The notes under the pieces were generated by a model. It was not told the origin of the DNA. It worked only from the letters and a program-made list of their open reading frames with translations, and did not search any database. Shown here one piece after another: positions 1 through 9,008 of a DNA stretch of 64,000 nt. Both the position numbers and the translations under genes were made by a program. This DNA comes from Cognatishimia maritima (GTDB lineage: Bacteria > Pseudomonadota > Alphaproteobacteria > Rhodobacterales > Rhodobacteraceae). The DNA lies in contig NZ_FQWM01000002.1 in the NCBI RefSeq assembly GCF_900129685.1, positions 458,654-522,653 of the forward strand. Reading direction: 5' to 3'. Within the stretch, counting starts at the first letter, position 1; each line of letters opens with the position of its first letter.

Positions 1-381
1 GCGCAGGCCAAAGGGCGCGCAACAGAGATTTATGCCGCCTTCGAAAACTGCAGCGAAAAGATGGAAAAGCAGCTGCGTCGCTACAAGCGTCGGCTAAAGG
101 ATCACCACAAGGAGCGGGAAGTACCGGTTGAACTTTCCGGCGCTTCGTCTTATATCCTCGCCACTGAAAACACCTCGGAAGAGACGGAGCCGGACTCCCT
201 GCAGCCTGTAATTGTTGCGGAGATGGAGGCCAAAATCCCGTCGCTTTCAGTTGGTGAAGCTGTGATGCAGATGGAGATTGCTGGAGCGCCAGTGCTGGTG
301 TTCCGCAACGAGGGGAAAGACGGGTTAAACGTGGTCTATCGCCGTGATGACGGCAATATCGGATGGATCGACCCGCAATAA
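1..381 (+). CDS. hpf: Ribosome hibernation-promoting factor, long form (5' truncated by window edge)
   Basis: The reading frame is open from base 1 and stops at 379-381, giving 126 C-terminal residues; the start lies upstream of the window. The visible part covers the end of the N-terminal ribosome-binding domain (basic stretch KQLRRYKRRLKDHH), a variable linker, and the C-terminal dimerisation domain (VGEAVMQMEIAGAPVLVFRN, then YRRDDGNIGWIDPQ) that marks the long HPF form. The family dimerises idle 70S ribosomes into 100S particles in stationary phase. An ATG at 61 lies inside the N-terminal domain and is not taken as the real start. ptsN follows after 35 bases on the same strand, the usual hpf-ptsN order in Proteobacteria. 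Confidence 0.9.
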   Translation, partial: AQAKGRATEIYAAFENCSEKMEKQLRRYKRRLKDHHKEREVPVELSGASSYILATENTSEETEPDSLQPVIVAEMEAKIPSLSVGEAVMQMEIAGAPVLVFRNEGKDGLNVVYRRDDGNIGWIDPQ

Positions 382-416
382 AAGCGTCAGGAAACTGATG
401 CGGAGATACAGGCTAA

Positions 417-881
417 ATGGACTTATCTACCATCCTACGCCCGGAGGCGGTCAGAGTAATTTCGGCCGCCACCAGTAAAAAACGTTTGCTGCAGGATTTT
501 GGCGATCTTGCAGCCTCGGCTTATGGTTTGGACGCGGTGAAAGTGGTTACCGCGCTGCAAGAACGCGAAAGCCTTGGCCCAACAGGTGTCGGCAACGGTG
601 TTGCCCTGCCGCACGCCCGTTTGGACGGCATCGACTCTGTCAAAGGGGCGTTTATTCTTTTGGAAAAGCCAATTGAATTCAATGCCGTAGACCGTCAGCC
701 GGTTGATGTTGCCTTTGCGCTCTTTGCCCCGCATGACGCGGGTGTGGACCACTTGAAAGCACTGGCGCAAGTGTCACGACGTCTGCGGGAAAGCAGCGTT
801 TGTGCCAAGCTGCGCGCGAACCCGGAAACGGCAACGCTTTATACAATCCTGACCGAAGCAGACGCGATGCAAGCGGCCTAA
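417..881 (+). CDS. ptsN: PTS IIA-like nitrogen regulatory protein PtsN (EIIA-Ntr)
   Basis: A 154-residue PTS EIIA type-2 domain protein of usual family length. The phosphorylatable histidine is His66 in GVALPHARLDG. The family takes phosphate from NPr and acts as a regulator (potassium, nitrogen and stress signalling) rather than as a sugar transporter. It follows hpf after 35 bases, so co-transcription is likely. The next gene is convergent, 16 bases away. No strong terminator is visible; only a short imperfect hairpin at the stop codon. Confidence 0.93.
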   Translation: MDLSTILRPEAVRVISAATSKKRLLQDFGDLAASAYGLDAVKVVTALQERESLGPTGVGNGVALPHARLDGIDSVKGAFILLEKPIEFNAVDRQPVDVAFALFAPHDAGVDHLKALAQVSRRLRESSVCAKLRANPETATLYTILTEADAMQAA

Positions 882-897
882 GGGCTGCTTGTTTTCA

Positions 898-2328
898 TTA
901 CGAGCGCCAAGAGCCAAACCCAAAAGTTGCGTAGTCTTTGTGATAGACCTCTTGGCATTTGGCCTCGATCACGTTGTCATAGATGTCTTGCAGCGGAAAT
1001 GGCGCGTCGTCTTCAAAAGCGGCATAGGCTGGCGTCTTGCGCGCGCCGACTTTCGCGGCCAGTTCTTCTAGCCCTGTCGGCAGTTCGTCCTCTCTTAGAA
1101 CAGCGTCCGGACTCGCAAATTGCGCGAACCCCGAAACCACTGCTGATTGTGTGGCCCAATTGGCGTCCTGACGAATCGCCGTCTGACCTGCGAGATTGGC
1201 CTTCACAAAATCGAGATAGGCTAGAAACGCTGTCCGATGCGCCGCGAGATCATATTGCGCGTCAGGCATGGTCTCAGGGATCGGCAGGTCAAACCGATTG
1301 CGCAGGGTTCGGCGGATTTTCATATAGCTGCCGGGTCCGGTGGAAAGAATGGTCCGGCAGAAGCTGTCGTGCGCCCGCGCCACCGGGTGACGTAACACGC
1401 AGAAGCTGCGGCTTGGCACATGTCGGTTCTTCCACTGGCGCAACGCCTTTTGGTTCATGCCAGAGGTCAGGCGGTCCGGCGTCGTCCCGTTTGTCCTTGC
1501 CAGCCAATCAATGACCGCCGCATCCGGGCCGCCGGGGATTGGCAGATACAGCAGACCGACGTCATCACCGGCAACATAACTTGGCACTGCCGCACCACGC
1601 CGGGGTTCAAAGTTCGGCGTCCGAGAGAGGTTAAAGCGATCGAGGTCGCGCAGGGCAAAGGGGATATCTTCAAAGTTTTCGACTTTGTCAGCAATCGAAC
1701 TTGGGTTTTGGCGTTTCAACTGGCTGTCGAGGTCCTCGAGCCGCGCATCGACGCCCAGAAACGTCGCCAAACCGTTCATCACATCGATATCCTGCAGGTC
1801 CTCATAGGCGACATAGAACGCCGTCTGACCGGACTTTTGCAGCGTGTTCATCAAGAAGACCTGAAAGGCCTGTAGCTTTGCGACATGCTGCGCGAACTCT
1901 GGGCCGTCGAACCGGACTTTGCTGTCGCGACGTCGGCGCACATCGGTCAACTTCCACTGCCCCGTTGCCTGCGCGATTTTCAGGCTGACGTAGCTGTCCA
2001 TTGGGTTGCGAGTCAGCACGATCTTGGCGCAACGAGGATCGTTCAGAATGGTGTCTAGCACGCGCGGGTCGTGGTCATTGAAGAACCGAAAGCCACCAAA
2101 AACGCCCTCTTCCGCTTTGATGGCTTCAATCAATTGATACGGGTCGGCGTCGCGTGCCGCCTGAGTGACACCCAAGATCTCGTTGCGGTTGGGATAGCCG
2201 ATGAAATGGGCGTTAAACGCCTCGCCATGGCAGGCCACACCGGTCATGGCATTCAGGTTGGCCTCAAGAAAGTTCGACCCGGTGCGCATTTCTGCAAACA
2301 GCACAAAATAATCGAATTTGTCGCTCAT
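898..2328 (-). CDS. NodH-like sulfotransferase with two sulfotransferase-type halves
   Basis: A 476-residue protein. The N-terminal half resembles Stf0/NodH sulfotransferases: RTGSNFLE near residue 15 matches the 5'-phosphosulfate loop of PAPS binding and RNPMDSYVS near residue 105 matches the 3'-phosphate motif. The C-terminal half has a second sulfotransferase-like 3'-phosphate motif, CVLRHPVARAHDSF near residue 305, but no clear second phosphosulfate loop. It is the last gene of a leftward operon: its ATG is one base from the stop of the GT14 gene. Inference: it sulfates a sugar of the glycan made by the neighbouring glycosyltransferases. The acceptor cannot be read from sequence. No signal peptide is visible, so action is probably cytoplasmic. 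Confidence 0.8.
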   Translation of the reverse strand: MSDKFDYFVLFAEMRTGSNFLEANLNAMTGVACHGEAFNAHFIGYPNRNEILGVTQAARDADPYQLIEAIKAEEGVFGGFRFFNDHDPRVLDTILNDPRCAKIVLTRNPMDSYVSLKIAQATGQWKLTDVRRRRDSKVRFDGPEFAQHVAKLQAFQVFLMNTLQKSGQTAFYVAYEDLQDIDVMNGLATFLGVDARLEDLDSQLKRQNPSSIADKVENFEDIPFALRDLDRFNLSRTPNFEPRRGAAVPSYVAGDDVGLLYLPIPGGPDAAVIDWLARTNGTTPDRLTSGMNQKALRQWKNRHVPSRSFCVLRHPVARAHDSFCRTILSTGPGSYMKIRRTLRNRFDLPIPETMPDAQYDLAAHRTAFLAYLDFVKANLAGQTAIRQDANWATQSAVVSGFAQFASPDAVLREDELPTGLEELAAKVGARKTPAYAAFEDDAPFPLQDIYDNVIEAKCQEVYHKDYATFGFGSWRS

Positions 2329-2329
2329 A

Positions 2330-4027
2330 TCACTTTACCAAATAGGGGCGCTGCTGCGGCGCGGGGGCGCTTGGCGTATCCGTCTCGACTGGGAAATCCC
2401 CCATAACGTTGGGGTGCATGCCTTGGTTGCGCAGGTCTTGAAGGAACTGGCCGAACCCTGTCAAATCGATCATGCGTGGCGCTTCGGACAGGCGGCGCGG
2501 GCCATGCACGCTGATCTCATCGACAATGGCCTGCATCGGCTCCATCGGTGCTTCGACAAATTCAGCGAGGGTCCAGATCCTGATCCGCGCTTTCGCCCAA
2601 GGGGACCGCAACACATCCAAAAACTCGGACTCGGTTTTTTGCAACGCCGCTGCCTCTTTGCGAACCTCCGCGAAATCGCGCTTGGATTTGAAAAGCGGGA
2701 TCGCCCAAGCCCCCGAAATAACAGATATCTGCGCATTGGCATCCTTGGCCATCAACCAATTGTTCGCCTGAGAATCCCCCGGCCCATATTGGTAACACTG
2801 TCGCTGACCGCGTGTATTCCAGACTAGGTTCGTCAGAAATGCCTGCGAATTGTAGTCGCGCAGTTTGGCGTTGTCAGTCAGAACCCCATTGGCGGCGGTG
2901 TCTTGGTCAGCAAATTCTGCGCGGTCTGGCGCAAAAAGATGCCCATGCACGCGACATCCCGAAACCCGCGCCAACCAGTCTTCGAACCCATCAAAGACAT
3001 CGGAAAACCCTTGAAAGACGGAATATGGCCCGGCGGTGACACCGTTTTCCCAATGCTGATCCAGAAACCGCGACTGCATATAGAGGCCCGCACGCCCAAT
3101 GGTGCGCCTCTCCAGCGCTTTGGCGAAAATCCGATCGATCTTTGTTGGATCAGGCTCTGCAATCGTGGGCGCCGCAGCGTCCTTTGAGAGGAACGCATCA
3201 TAAAGTCGGTTGGCTCCGGGCCAGATCTTACGTGCAACAAAGCAATGAGACCGCCGCAAAAGCTGCAAGTGATCGTCATAAAAGATATGTGGCTTGCCCT
3301 GATGATCAAACTTGGACAACGTCAGTGAACGGCTTTCGACCGTCTCTGAATGCCGCCGCACCAAAGTCTGGAAATAGCTTTCGTCCGGTATCCAGACCCG
3401 CTTGAAGTAGCGGTCAAAGGCGGGCCGCTCTGGGTCTTGCAAAATCGCGGTCAGCGTCGCGCGAGAGAGGCACCACCATTGTGATCCCATGTGGGGTTCG
3501 ATGCCCTTTGGGATTTTGCGGCTGAACCCAAGGCGGCGTTGCAGATCAACGTATTTGTCAAACCAATAGCGTTGCGATTGCCATGAAAACGGAAACCGCA
3601 GCGCAAAGCGTTCTTCATTCAAGCCGCCAACCGTCCAAGGGACATCGGCAATTGTGGCCGATTCAATGAAATCAGTCTGCGGACGCGCCTCAAGATACGA
3701 CACCAGCTCTTTGACCGGGCGCAGAGGCAGGCACGACCCAGACGCAAGATAGACATGCCCAACTTCGGGGAAGTCGCGCAGCAAGCGTTCAGAGGCAGAT
3801 AGCGTGGCCGCCACCAAGCCCCACATGCCCCATTCGCATTTGTGGCGCTTGCTAAAGCGGATCCGTGGGGCATCCTTGAATTGCGCTTTGAACGCCTCAA
3901 ACGTCTTTCGGTCCAACTTGGCGTCAACATGAATGACAACCGGACACTCTGCCGCCGCCCAATGTTTGGCCACTTGCGCGGCCCGATCCAACGCCGTGTG
4001 CACAAGCATGACGACACCCAGGGTCAT
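2330..4027 (-). CDS. GT14-type (core-2/I-branching, xylosyltransferase-like) glycosyltransferase
   Basis: A 565-residue protein. The N-terminal ~260 residues match the beta-1,6-N-acetylglucosaminyltransferase / peptide-O-xylosyltransferase family: GVVMLVHTALDRAAQ at the start, VVIHVDAKLD near residue 30, YLASGSCLPLRPV near 93 and SQWWCLSRATL near 180. The remaining ~300 residues form a large C-terminal extension seen in rhodobacterial homologues, of unknown role. The start ATG overlaps the stop of the upstream glycosyltransferase by four bases (ATGA), which implies translational coupling. The donor sugar and linkage are not predictable here; GlcNAc or xylose transfer is only suggested by family. 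Confidence 0.78.
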   Translation of the reverse strand: MTLGVVMLVHTALDRAAQVAKHWAAAECPVVIHVDAKLDRKTFEAFKAQFKDAPRIRFSKRHKCEWGMWGLVAATLSASERLLRDFPEVGHVYLASGSCLPLRPVKELVSYLEARPQTDFIESATIADVPWTVGGLNEERFALRFPFSWQSQRYWFDKYVDLQRRLGFSRKIPKGIEPHMGSQWWCLSRATLTAILQDPERPAFDRYFKRVWIPDESYFQTLVRRHSETVESRSLTLSKFDHQGKPHIFYDDHLQLLRRSHCFVARKIWPGANRLYDAFLSKDAAAPTIAEPDPTKIDRIFAKALERRTIGRAGLYMQSRFLDQHWENGVTAGPYSVFQGFSDVFDGFEDWLARVSGCRVHGHLFAPDRAEFADQDTAANGVLTDNAKLRDYNSQAFLTNLVWNTRGQRQCYQYGPGDSQANNWLMAKDANAQISVISGAWAIPLFKSKRDFAEVRKEAAALQKTESEFLDVLRSPWAKARIRIWTLAEFVEAPMEPMQAIVDEISVHGPRRLSEAPRMIDLTGFGQFLQDLRNQGMHPNVMGDFPVETDTPSAPAPQQRPYLVK

Positions 4028-5034
4028 GCCCAGTTTCCTTTTGACATCAGGCCCAAGATCTCAAGCTGTCGCCAGTTGATGTATTTCTCTGACCATTTGC
4101 ACCAGAACTCTGGCTGGTCCTTTAACTGCGCGGCATAGGCTGCATATTCAAAGCTTTGGGCATAGTGCTGCTTGCGGCGCGTTTCCTCCTCCGCCTTGTG
4201 CACGAAGGTATCAAGGAACTTGGTGTGCAGAAGCACGCCGCTGGCTTTCTCACCCCCCCATTCTTCGTAGACAAGGTTCAAGCCGCGCGGCAGCAAGGCA
4301 TGGGTCGAGCTGACAAAGGCATAGTTGCGATCCCATTTCACCAAGGGGATCTTGTTCAATGCAGGCGCGCGATACGGCGTGTCTGGAAAGAACTTCCGTG
4401 CGCGCGGCCCGCCTTGAATCCAGAGGTTGCCGTATTCAAGGTTCTTAGAAATCGTATAATTGCCCGCATCAAACCACGACGCGATTTCAAGCGGGTCTTG
4501 CCCTTCCCGGTACGGGAATTCATCCAAACGCCCTTTGGGATACATATCCAAAAGCATCGCAGAAAAACTGCGGATTGACGCATTGTCCAACCACCCTGTC
4601 AGCGCCTTCAACGGGCGGCTGTCGCAGAATGGATAGACAAAGAATTCGTCCGGATCGACAACGAGCGTCCAATGCCCATGCGCATAGCGCCGTTTCAAGG
4701 CGTTCATCCAATCAACGCCAAAATTGGCAGACTTGTAGCTGCCCTTTGTGTGCCAGACAGAAATGTCAGGCTGCCCCGCGAGGTGATCCATCAACCCGTC
4801 GGTGCTATCGTTGTCAATGATCAGGAAATGATCCACGCCGAGGTCGCGATAGTACTGCAGGAAATAGGGCATCCGCACCGCTTCGTTGCGGACTGTTGTG
4901 ACCAAAAGCACATCATCGGGCCGGATCGCATTCGTTTGGTTCTGAACACGGCGCAGCTGTTGGGACTTGCGCACAGCACGAAGAATGCGCCGTTTACGGC
5001 GCAACCGCATACGATAGGAATCCCAAAGTCCCAC
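4024..5034 (-). CDS. Family 2 glycosyltransferase (first paralogue)
   Basis: A 336-residue GT-A fold transferase. VTTVRNEAVRMPYFLQYY and FLIIDNDSTDG (about residues 45-80) form the nucleotide-sugar region and VVDPDEFF near 125 is the DxD-like metal site. The C-terminal half (LWIQGG, LNKIPLVKW, HALLPRGLN, LLHTKFL) is shared closely with the gene at 5168-6202, so the two are paralogues. The frame opens with GTG at 5034; ATG at 5010 is an alternative. The basic N-terminus (RLRRKRR) could bind membrane. It is the first gene of a leftward operon with the GT14 and sulfotransferase genes. A TATAAA hexamer lies upstream on this strand at 5081-5086. Confidence 0.8.
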   Translation of the reverse strand: MGLWDSYRMRLRRKRRILRAVRKSQQLRRVQNQTNAIRPDDVLLVTTVRNEAVRMPYFLQYYRDLGVDHFLIIDNDSTDGLMDHLAGQPDISVWHTKGSYKSANFGVDWMNALKRRYAHGHWTLVVDPDEFFVYPFCDSRPLKALTGWLDNASIRSFSAMLLDMYPKGRLDEFPYREGQDPLEIASWFDAGNYTISKNLEYGNLWIQGGPRARKFFPDTPYRAPALNKIPLVKWDRNYAFVSSTHALLPRGLNLVYEEWGGEKASGVLLHTKFLDTFVHKAEEETRRKQHYAQSFEYAAYAAQLKDQPEFWCKWSEKYINWRQLEILGLMSKGNWA

Positions 5035-5167
5035 TCAGATTACCGCTCTGCTTCTGCTGCGCAGGCCTTTTGGCCCGTTCTTTATATTCAAGCACGATTA
5101 TGTCACGGAATTCTTACCTGAATCAATGATCTTGGGTGCTTCAAAACTCAAACCGTTGCCTGTTTGG

Positions 5168-6202
5168 CTATTTCTTTGAAACCATCCAGTCGCGTTTTGA
5201 GATCAGCCCCAACTCCGCCAATTGTGTAGGTCCGTCGTACCGCCGCGAGGCGCCGGAAAACAGAACCGGCGCTTCCTCAATCTGCCGGTAGTAGTCGTCG
5301 AAATCTTCCGGCGTATGAAAATGCTGACGACGCTGTCGTTCCTGCTGCGCTTTTTCCACGATTTCCGGCAGAAATTTCGTGTGCAACAACGCCCCGCTGG
5401 GTGTTCCCCCGCCGGGGCCATCGTAGAGAAAATTCAATCGGCGGGGTAAAAGCGCATGGCAGGAATTTGTCCAGGCAAAAGACCGCCGCCACTTGATCAA
5501 TGGGATTTTGTTCAATGTCGGAGACCGTTCTGGCGCGTCAGCAAAGAACACCCTTTCCCGCGCCCCGCCCTGCACCCAAAGATTGCCACGCGGTTCCTGA
5601 CGTGACTGCCGAAAGGGGCCGGGGTCAAAGTGCGTCAGTACCTCGCGCGGGTCCTGTCCTTGTTTGTAAGTGTCCGTGCCCAGCGCAGCTTGCGGATAAA
5701 GGTCCAACATCAAAGCGCCAAAACCACCCTGCCCGATTTGCTCAAGGCTTTCGGTCAACTGCGGCAAGGTGCAAGCATCGTCCCCGTCAAACACCAGCAG
5801 TTCGTCCGCATCCACCATCAGACACCACCGGCCGTGACCAAAACGGATTTGCAGCCAATTCAGCCAATCCAATCCAAAGCGCGCGTCGCGATAGCTTGCT
5901 GGCGTGGACCACAGCGAACAATCGGGCTGCCCAGCAAGGTACTCGGCAGTGCCGTCATCGCTCCCATTGTCGACAAAGAGAAAATGCGCCGAACCTAGGT
6001 TGCGGTAGAACTCTAGGAAAAACGGAAGCCGCGCGATCTCATTGCGCAGGACGGAAAACACCAAAACACCGGCATTCGGCACGGGTTTCTGGCTAATGAG
6101 TGAGAGTTGTCGCCGCGCGCGAATACACCTCCAAAGCAATCGCCGCCTCTTCAGCCGCAGCTTATATCGTGCCATGATGGATGGCGTCTGAGAATTGTGC
6201 AC
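5168..6202 (-). CDS. Family 2 glycosyltransferase (second paralogue)
   Basis: A 344-residue paralogue of the protein at 4024-5034, sharing VLRNE, FLFVDNGSDDGTAEYL, MVDADELLVF, GNLWVQGG, LNKIPLIKW, HALLPRRLN and LLHTKFLPE in the same order. The DADE motif is the expected metal-binding site. The GTG start at 6202 has AGGGA seven bases upstream; ATG at 6175 aligns better with the paralogue N-terminus but has no ribosome site. A 133-base gap separates it from the first paralogue, so transcription of the rest of the operon may be separate. The gene is divergent from the sugar transferase. The function inferred is assembly of a surface glycan. Confidence 0.78.
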   Translation of the reverse strand: MHNSQTPSIMARYKLRLKRRRLLWRCIRARRQLSLISQKPVPNAGVLVFSVLRNEIARLPFFLEFYRNLGSAHFLFVDNGSDDGTAEYLAGQPDCSLWSTPASYRDARFGLDWLNWLQIRFGHGRWCLMVDADELLVFDGDDACTLPQLTESLEQIGQGGFGALMLDLYPQAALGTDTYKQGQDPREVLTHFDPGPFRQSRQEPRGNLWVQGGARERVFFADAPERSPTLNKIPLIKWRRSFAWTNSCHALLPRRLNFLYDGPGGGTPSGALLHTKFLPEIVEKAQQERQRRQHFHTPEDFDDYYRQIEEAPVLFSGASRRYDGPTQLAELGLISKRDWMVSKK

Positions 6203-6304
6203 TGCCTGATCCCTACGGCGACGTTGCGCGCGGGCAACCTGAGCGTGCTATTGTTTGACCGTAAGCACCGTGTCATAGAAGCGAAAACTTCTCATGGCCG
6301 CAAG

Positions 6305-6925
6305 ATGACACCAGCCAAACGCGCATTCGATTTGATATTCGCAGCCCTGATGCTGCCGTTTCTATTGCCTGTCATTGTGTTGACGGCAATTGCGGCGCTG
6401 GTCCTGCAAGGCCGTCCGATCTTTTATGTGTCAGAACGCATGAAGACCGCCGATCAGGGGTTCGCCCTCTATAAGTTCCGCACAATGACCAGCGACCCCA
6501 GCGATTCAGGCGCGAGCGGTGGCCACAAGGAAGCGCGTGTTACCCCTCTTGGACGGATCATGCGAAAATTCCGCCTCGATGAGCTACCGCAACTTCTTAA
6601 CGTCATCAAAGGAGACATGACCTATGTGGGCCCCCGCCCGCCGCTCCGCCGGTATGTAGAGTTGCGACCCGACCTGTATAGCGAAGTCCTGAGCTGCCGC
6701 CCGGGCATCACCGGGCTTGCTTCGGTGGTGTATCACAAAGAAGAAGCGCGCCTTCTGAAGACCAGCAGATCAAGCGAAGAAAACGAGCGCATCTACCTAA
6801 ACCGATGCGTCCCCCGCAAAGCGCGAATCGACTTGCTTTATAAGAAGCATCGCTCTGTTTGCCTCGACATGCGCATCATACTGGCAACTTTAAGCCGGAA
6901 AATTAGGCCTTTACCCAAAATTTGA
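6305..6925 (+). CDS. Initiating undecaprenyl-phosphate sugar-phosphate transferase (ExoY/EpsE-like)
   Basis: A 206-residue bacterial sugar transferase (PF02397-type). One hydrophobic segment lies near residues 8-35 (AFDLIFAALMLPFLLPVIVL), followed by KFRTM near 60, DELPQLLNVIKGDM and VGPRPP near 105-120, which are hallmark catalytic motifs. Members move a sugar phosphate from a nucleotide sugar to undecaprenyl phosphate, the first committed step of exopolysaccharide or O-unit synthesis at the inner membrane. The frame is open further upstream, but that extension overlaps the divergent glycosyltransferase and carries no family sequence, so ATG 6305 is chosen; its ribosome site is weak. It is a short, monotopic form without an N-terminal CoA-binding domain. 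Confidence 0.85.
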   Translation: MTPAKRAFDLIFAALMLPFLLPVIVLTAIAALVLQGRPIFYVSERMKTADQGFALYKFRTMTSDPSDSGASGGHKEARVTPLGRIMRKFRLDELPQLLNVIKGDMTYVGPRPPLRRYVELRPDLYSEVLSCRPGITGLASVVYHKEEARLLKTSRSSEENERIYLNRCVPRKARIDLLYKKHRSVCLDMRIILATLSRKIRPLPKI

Positions 6926-6959
6926 ACGAAAGTCGCGGATTATGTTAATCGGAGGCCAC

Positions 6960-6977
6960 CAGAGCGGTTATGCTCTG
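6960..6977. repeat. Short inverted repeat between sugar transferase and dehydratase genes
   Basis: CAGAGC and GCTCTG flank a six-base spacer (GGTTAT). No T-run follows, so it is not a standard terminator. It lies about 100 bases before the start of the dehydratase gene and could be an operator or an mRNA hairpin. The rest of the 148-base gap is AT-rich and shows nothing else clear. Confidence 0.3.
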
Positions 6978-7073
6978 TTAGCAAGCAAAAACATCGGTAC
7001 GTGTCGACTCGGCTAAATTTTCACCTATAAGTAATGTGAATTTTCAGCGGTCCTTTCCCAAGCGGTCAAGCGA

Positions 7074-8954
7074 ATGATTTATAAACTTTGCATGGATTTA
7101 TCGCGCCCCCAGAAGGGTCGCATGATGTTTGCGATTGACCTCATTATTATGGGGCTTGCCTTTTTCGGTGCCGATCTTTTGTTGGCGAACGGCGCAATCG
7201 ATGGACCGGGCAACAGCATCCTGTTGCTGTTACCTGCCATACTCACGGCATCCCTATTGATACGTGCTTTCGGCCTGCATCAAGCACGCCTTAAGGGATT
7301 TAGTATCCAGGGTGTGGCAGAAGTCTGGGCGGTCTCGCTCATGCTTGGTGCTACTGCATATGCTGCGCAATTTGTCCCACCCTTTGCAGCAACGCTCTCG
7401 CTCTCAAACGCGATCGTCTTCACGATGGTCTATTTTGTCATGGCAATTTGCAGCCGCATTATCATGCGCGAAATGGTGCTGAACGCCTATGCAAAGGCCA
7501 ACTCCCGGAAGAAAGTCCTGATTTACGGTGCGGGCCAGACGGGTCAACAACTTGCGACCGCGCTGCTGATGGACGAAGAATTTACGGCCGTTGCCTTTAT
7601 CGATGACAATACGGCACTGCGCAAAATGACGATCAGCGGATTGAAAGTGCATGCGCCAAGCGACATTGAGCGACTGGTCAAAAAGGACCGCATTGATCGC
7701 GTTGTGCTTGCCATGCCGTCGGTCAGCGAATTCAACCGGCTGCGCATTCTGAAATCGCTTAAGAAAGTCGGGTGCGAGGTTTTGGCCGTGCCGTCCTTTG
7801 CGGAAATGGTTCTGAAAGGCAGCAATATTGTTCCAAAGTTGCAGCCCGTGGACATGTCAATGATTCTGGGCCGCCAGAAGTTTGATGACGACATGCCGGA
7901 GTGTGCAGTCGCCTACCGGGGTCGGCGCATTTTGGTTACGGGCGCAGGCGGGTCAATCGGGTCGGAATTGTGTCGCCAACTTTTGTCCTGCAAACCTGAC
8001 TGCCTCGTCATGTTAGATCACAGCGAGTTGGCGCTCTACAATATTTCGCGCGAGGTCGAGGAACTTGCGCGCGGGCTGCATGTGGTGCCCGTTCTGGGTT
8101 CTGTCACTGATGCGACGCTTGTGGTAGACCTGCTCACGTCAAACGAAATTGACGTCGTCTTCCATGCCGCTGCCTACAAACATGTCCCACTTGTTGAGCA
8201 AAACGCGCTTCAGGGCCTGAACAACAACGTTATCGGTACGCGCGTTGTGGCCGAAGCTGCGCGGAACGCAGGTGTGGAGCGGTTTGTGTTGGTTTCCTCT
8301 GACAAGGCCGTCCGCCCAACGTCAACCATGGGGGCCTCAAAGCGGCTTGCTGAAATGGTGGTGCAAGACCTTGCGACGCGCAGCACAAAAACACAGTTTT
8401 CCATGGTGCGCTTTGGCAATGTCTTGGGGTCGTCTGGCTCTGTCATTCCGCTGTTTCAAGACCAAATCCGGCGCGGTGGACCCGTCACGGTCACCCATGA
8501 CAACGTGACCCGTTATTTTATGACCATTTCCGAGGCGGTGCGTCTGGTGCTTTTGGCCGGGACTTTCACACGCGGCGGAGATGTCTTTGTGCTGGATATG
8601 GGCAAACCCGTCCTGATCCAGAACGTCGCCCGCCAAATGATCGAAGGGTCCGGGTTTACAGTTCGCGATGATGAAAACCCCGACGGCGATATCGAAATCA
8701 AGTTCATCGGCCTGCGACCGGGTGAAAAGCTGCACGAAGAGCTGTTGATCGGCTCTGACATGTTAACGACGCCCCATCCCAAAATCCTGCGCGCGCAAGA
8801 GGGTCACCCGTCAGAGATCGAAGTGGCCAATCTGCTCGCAGAATTGCGCAAAGCGGTGGACTCGCGCAATGAGGGTCAAGCGTCTCAGATCATCGCAAAA
8901 TGGGTTGAGACCGTCGATGCAGACCAGACGAAACGCGATACAGTCAACACTTAA
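7074..8954 (+). CDS. Membrane-anchored nucleotide-sugar 4,6-dehydratase (PglF/WbpM/CapD-type)
   Basis: A 626-residue protein of usual length. About four N-terminal membrane helices (residues 15-130) are followed by a first Rossmann domain (VLIYGAGQTGQQ near 150) and a second catalytic SDR domain (ILVTGAGGSIGSE near 285). The catalytic motif reads SSDKAVRPTSTMGASK: Met replaces the SDR Tyr, as is established for the PglF/WbpM subfamily. The expected reaction is conversion of UDP-GlcNAc to a UDP-4-keto-6-deoxy sugar, a precursor of di-N-acetylated or deoxy-amino sugars. It lies on the same strand as the initiating sugar transferase, 148 bases downstream. ATG at 7122 has a better ribosome site (AAGGG), but the LSRPQK segment before it fits family N-termini. 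Confidence 0.88.
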   Translation: MIYKLCMDLSRPQKGRMMFAIDLIIMGLAFFGADLLLANGAIDGPGNSILLLLPAILTASLLIRAFGLHQARLKGFSIQGVAEVWAVSLMLGATAYAAQFVPPFAATLSLSNAIVFTMVYFVMAICSRIIMREMVLNAYAKANSRKKVLIYGAGQTGQQLATALLMDEEFTAVAFIDDNTALRKMTISGLKVHAPSDIERLVKKDRIDRVVLAMPSVSEFNRLRILKSLKKVGCEVLAVPSFAEMVLKGSNIVPKLQPVDMSMILGRQKFDDDMPECAVAYRGRRILVTGAGGSIGSELCRQLLSCKPDCLVMLDHSELALYNISREVEELARGLHVVPVLGSVTDATLVVDLLTSNEIDVVFHAAAYKHVPLVEQNALQGLNNNVIGTRVVAEAARNAGVERFVLVSSDKAVRPTSTMGASKRLAEMVVQDLATRSTKTQFSMVRFGNVLGSSGSVIPLFQDQIRRGGPVTVTHDNVTRYFMTISEAVRLVLLAGTFTRGGDVFVLDMGKPVLIQNVARQMIEGSGFTVRDDENPDGDIEIKFIGLRPGEKLHEELLIGSDMLTTPHPKILRAQEGHPSEIEVANLLAELRKAVDSRNEGQASQIIAKWVETVDADQTKRDTVNT

Positions 8955-8974
8955 GACGGAAGCGAATACAGTCA

Positions 8975-8993
8975 GCGCAGCTATAAACTGCGC
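8975..8993. other. Hairpin in convergent gap
   Basis: GCGCAG and CTGCGC are separated by a seven-base loop, in the 54-base gap between the dehydratase and cysQ stop codons. There is no clear U-tract on either strand. It may weakly end transcription of both genes. Confidence 0.3.
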
Positions 8994-9008
8994 CAACCGC
9001 TCGTGTAG

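Noticed and set aside
5044-5080. Short GGCC/AAAA/GGCC hairpin upstream of the first GT2 gene as a regulatory element
   Set aside because: Only four base pairs and no supporting context; expected by chance.
6107-6304. N-terminal extension of the sugar transferase
   Set aside because: It overlaps the divergent glycosyltransferase start and has no family similarity; the conserved N-terminus begins at ATG 6305.
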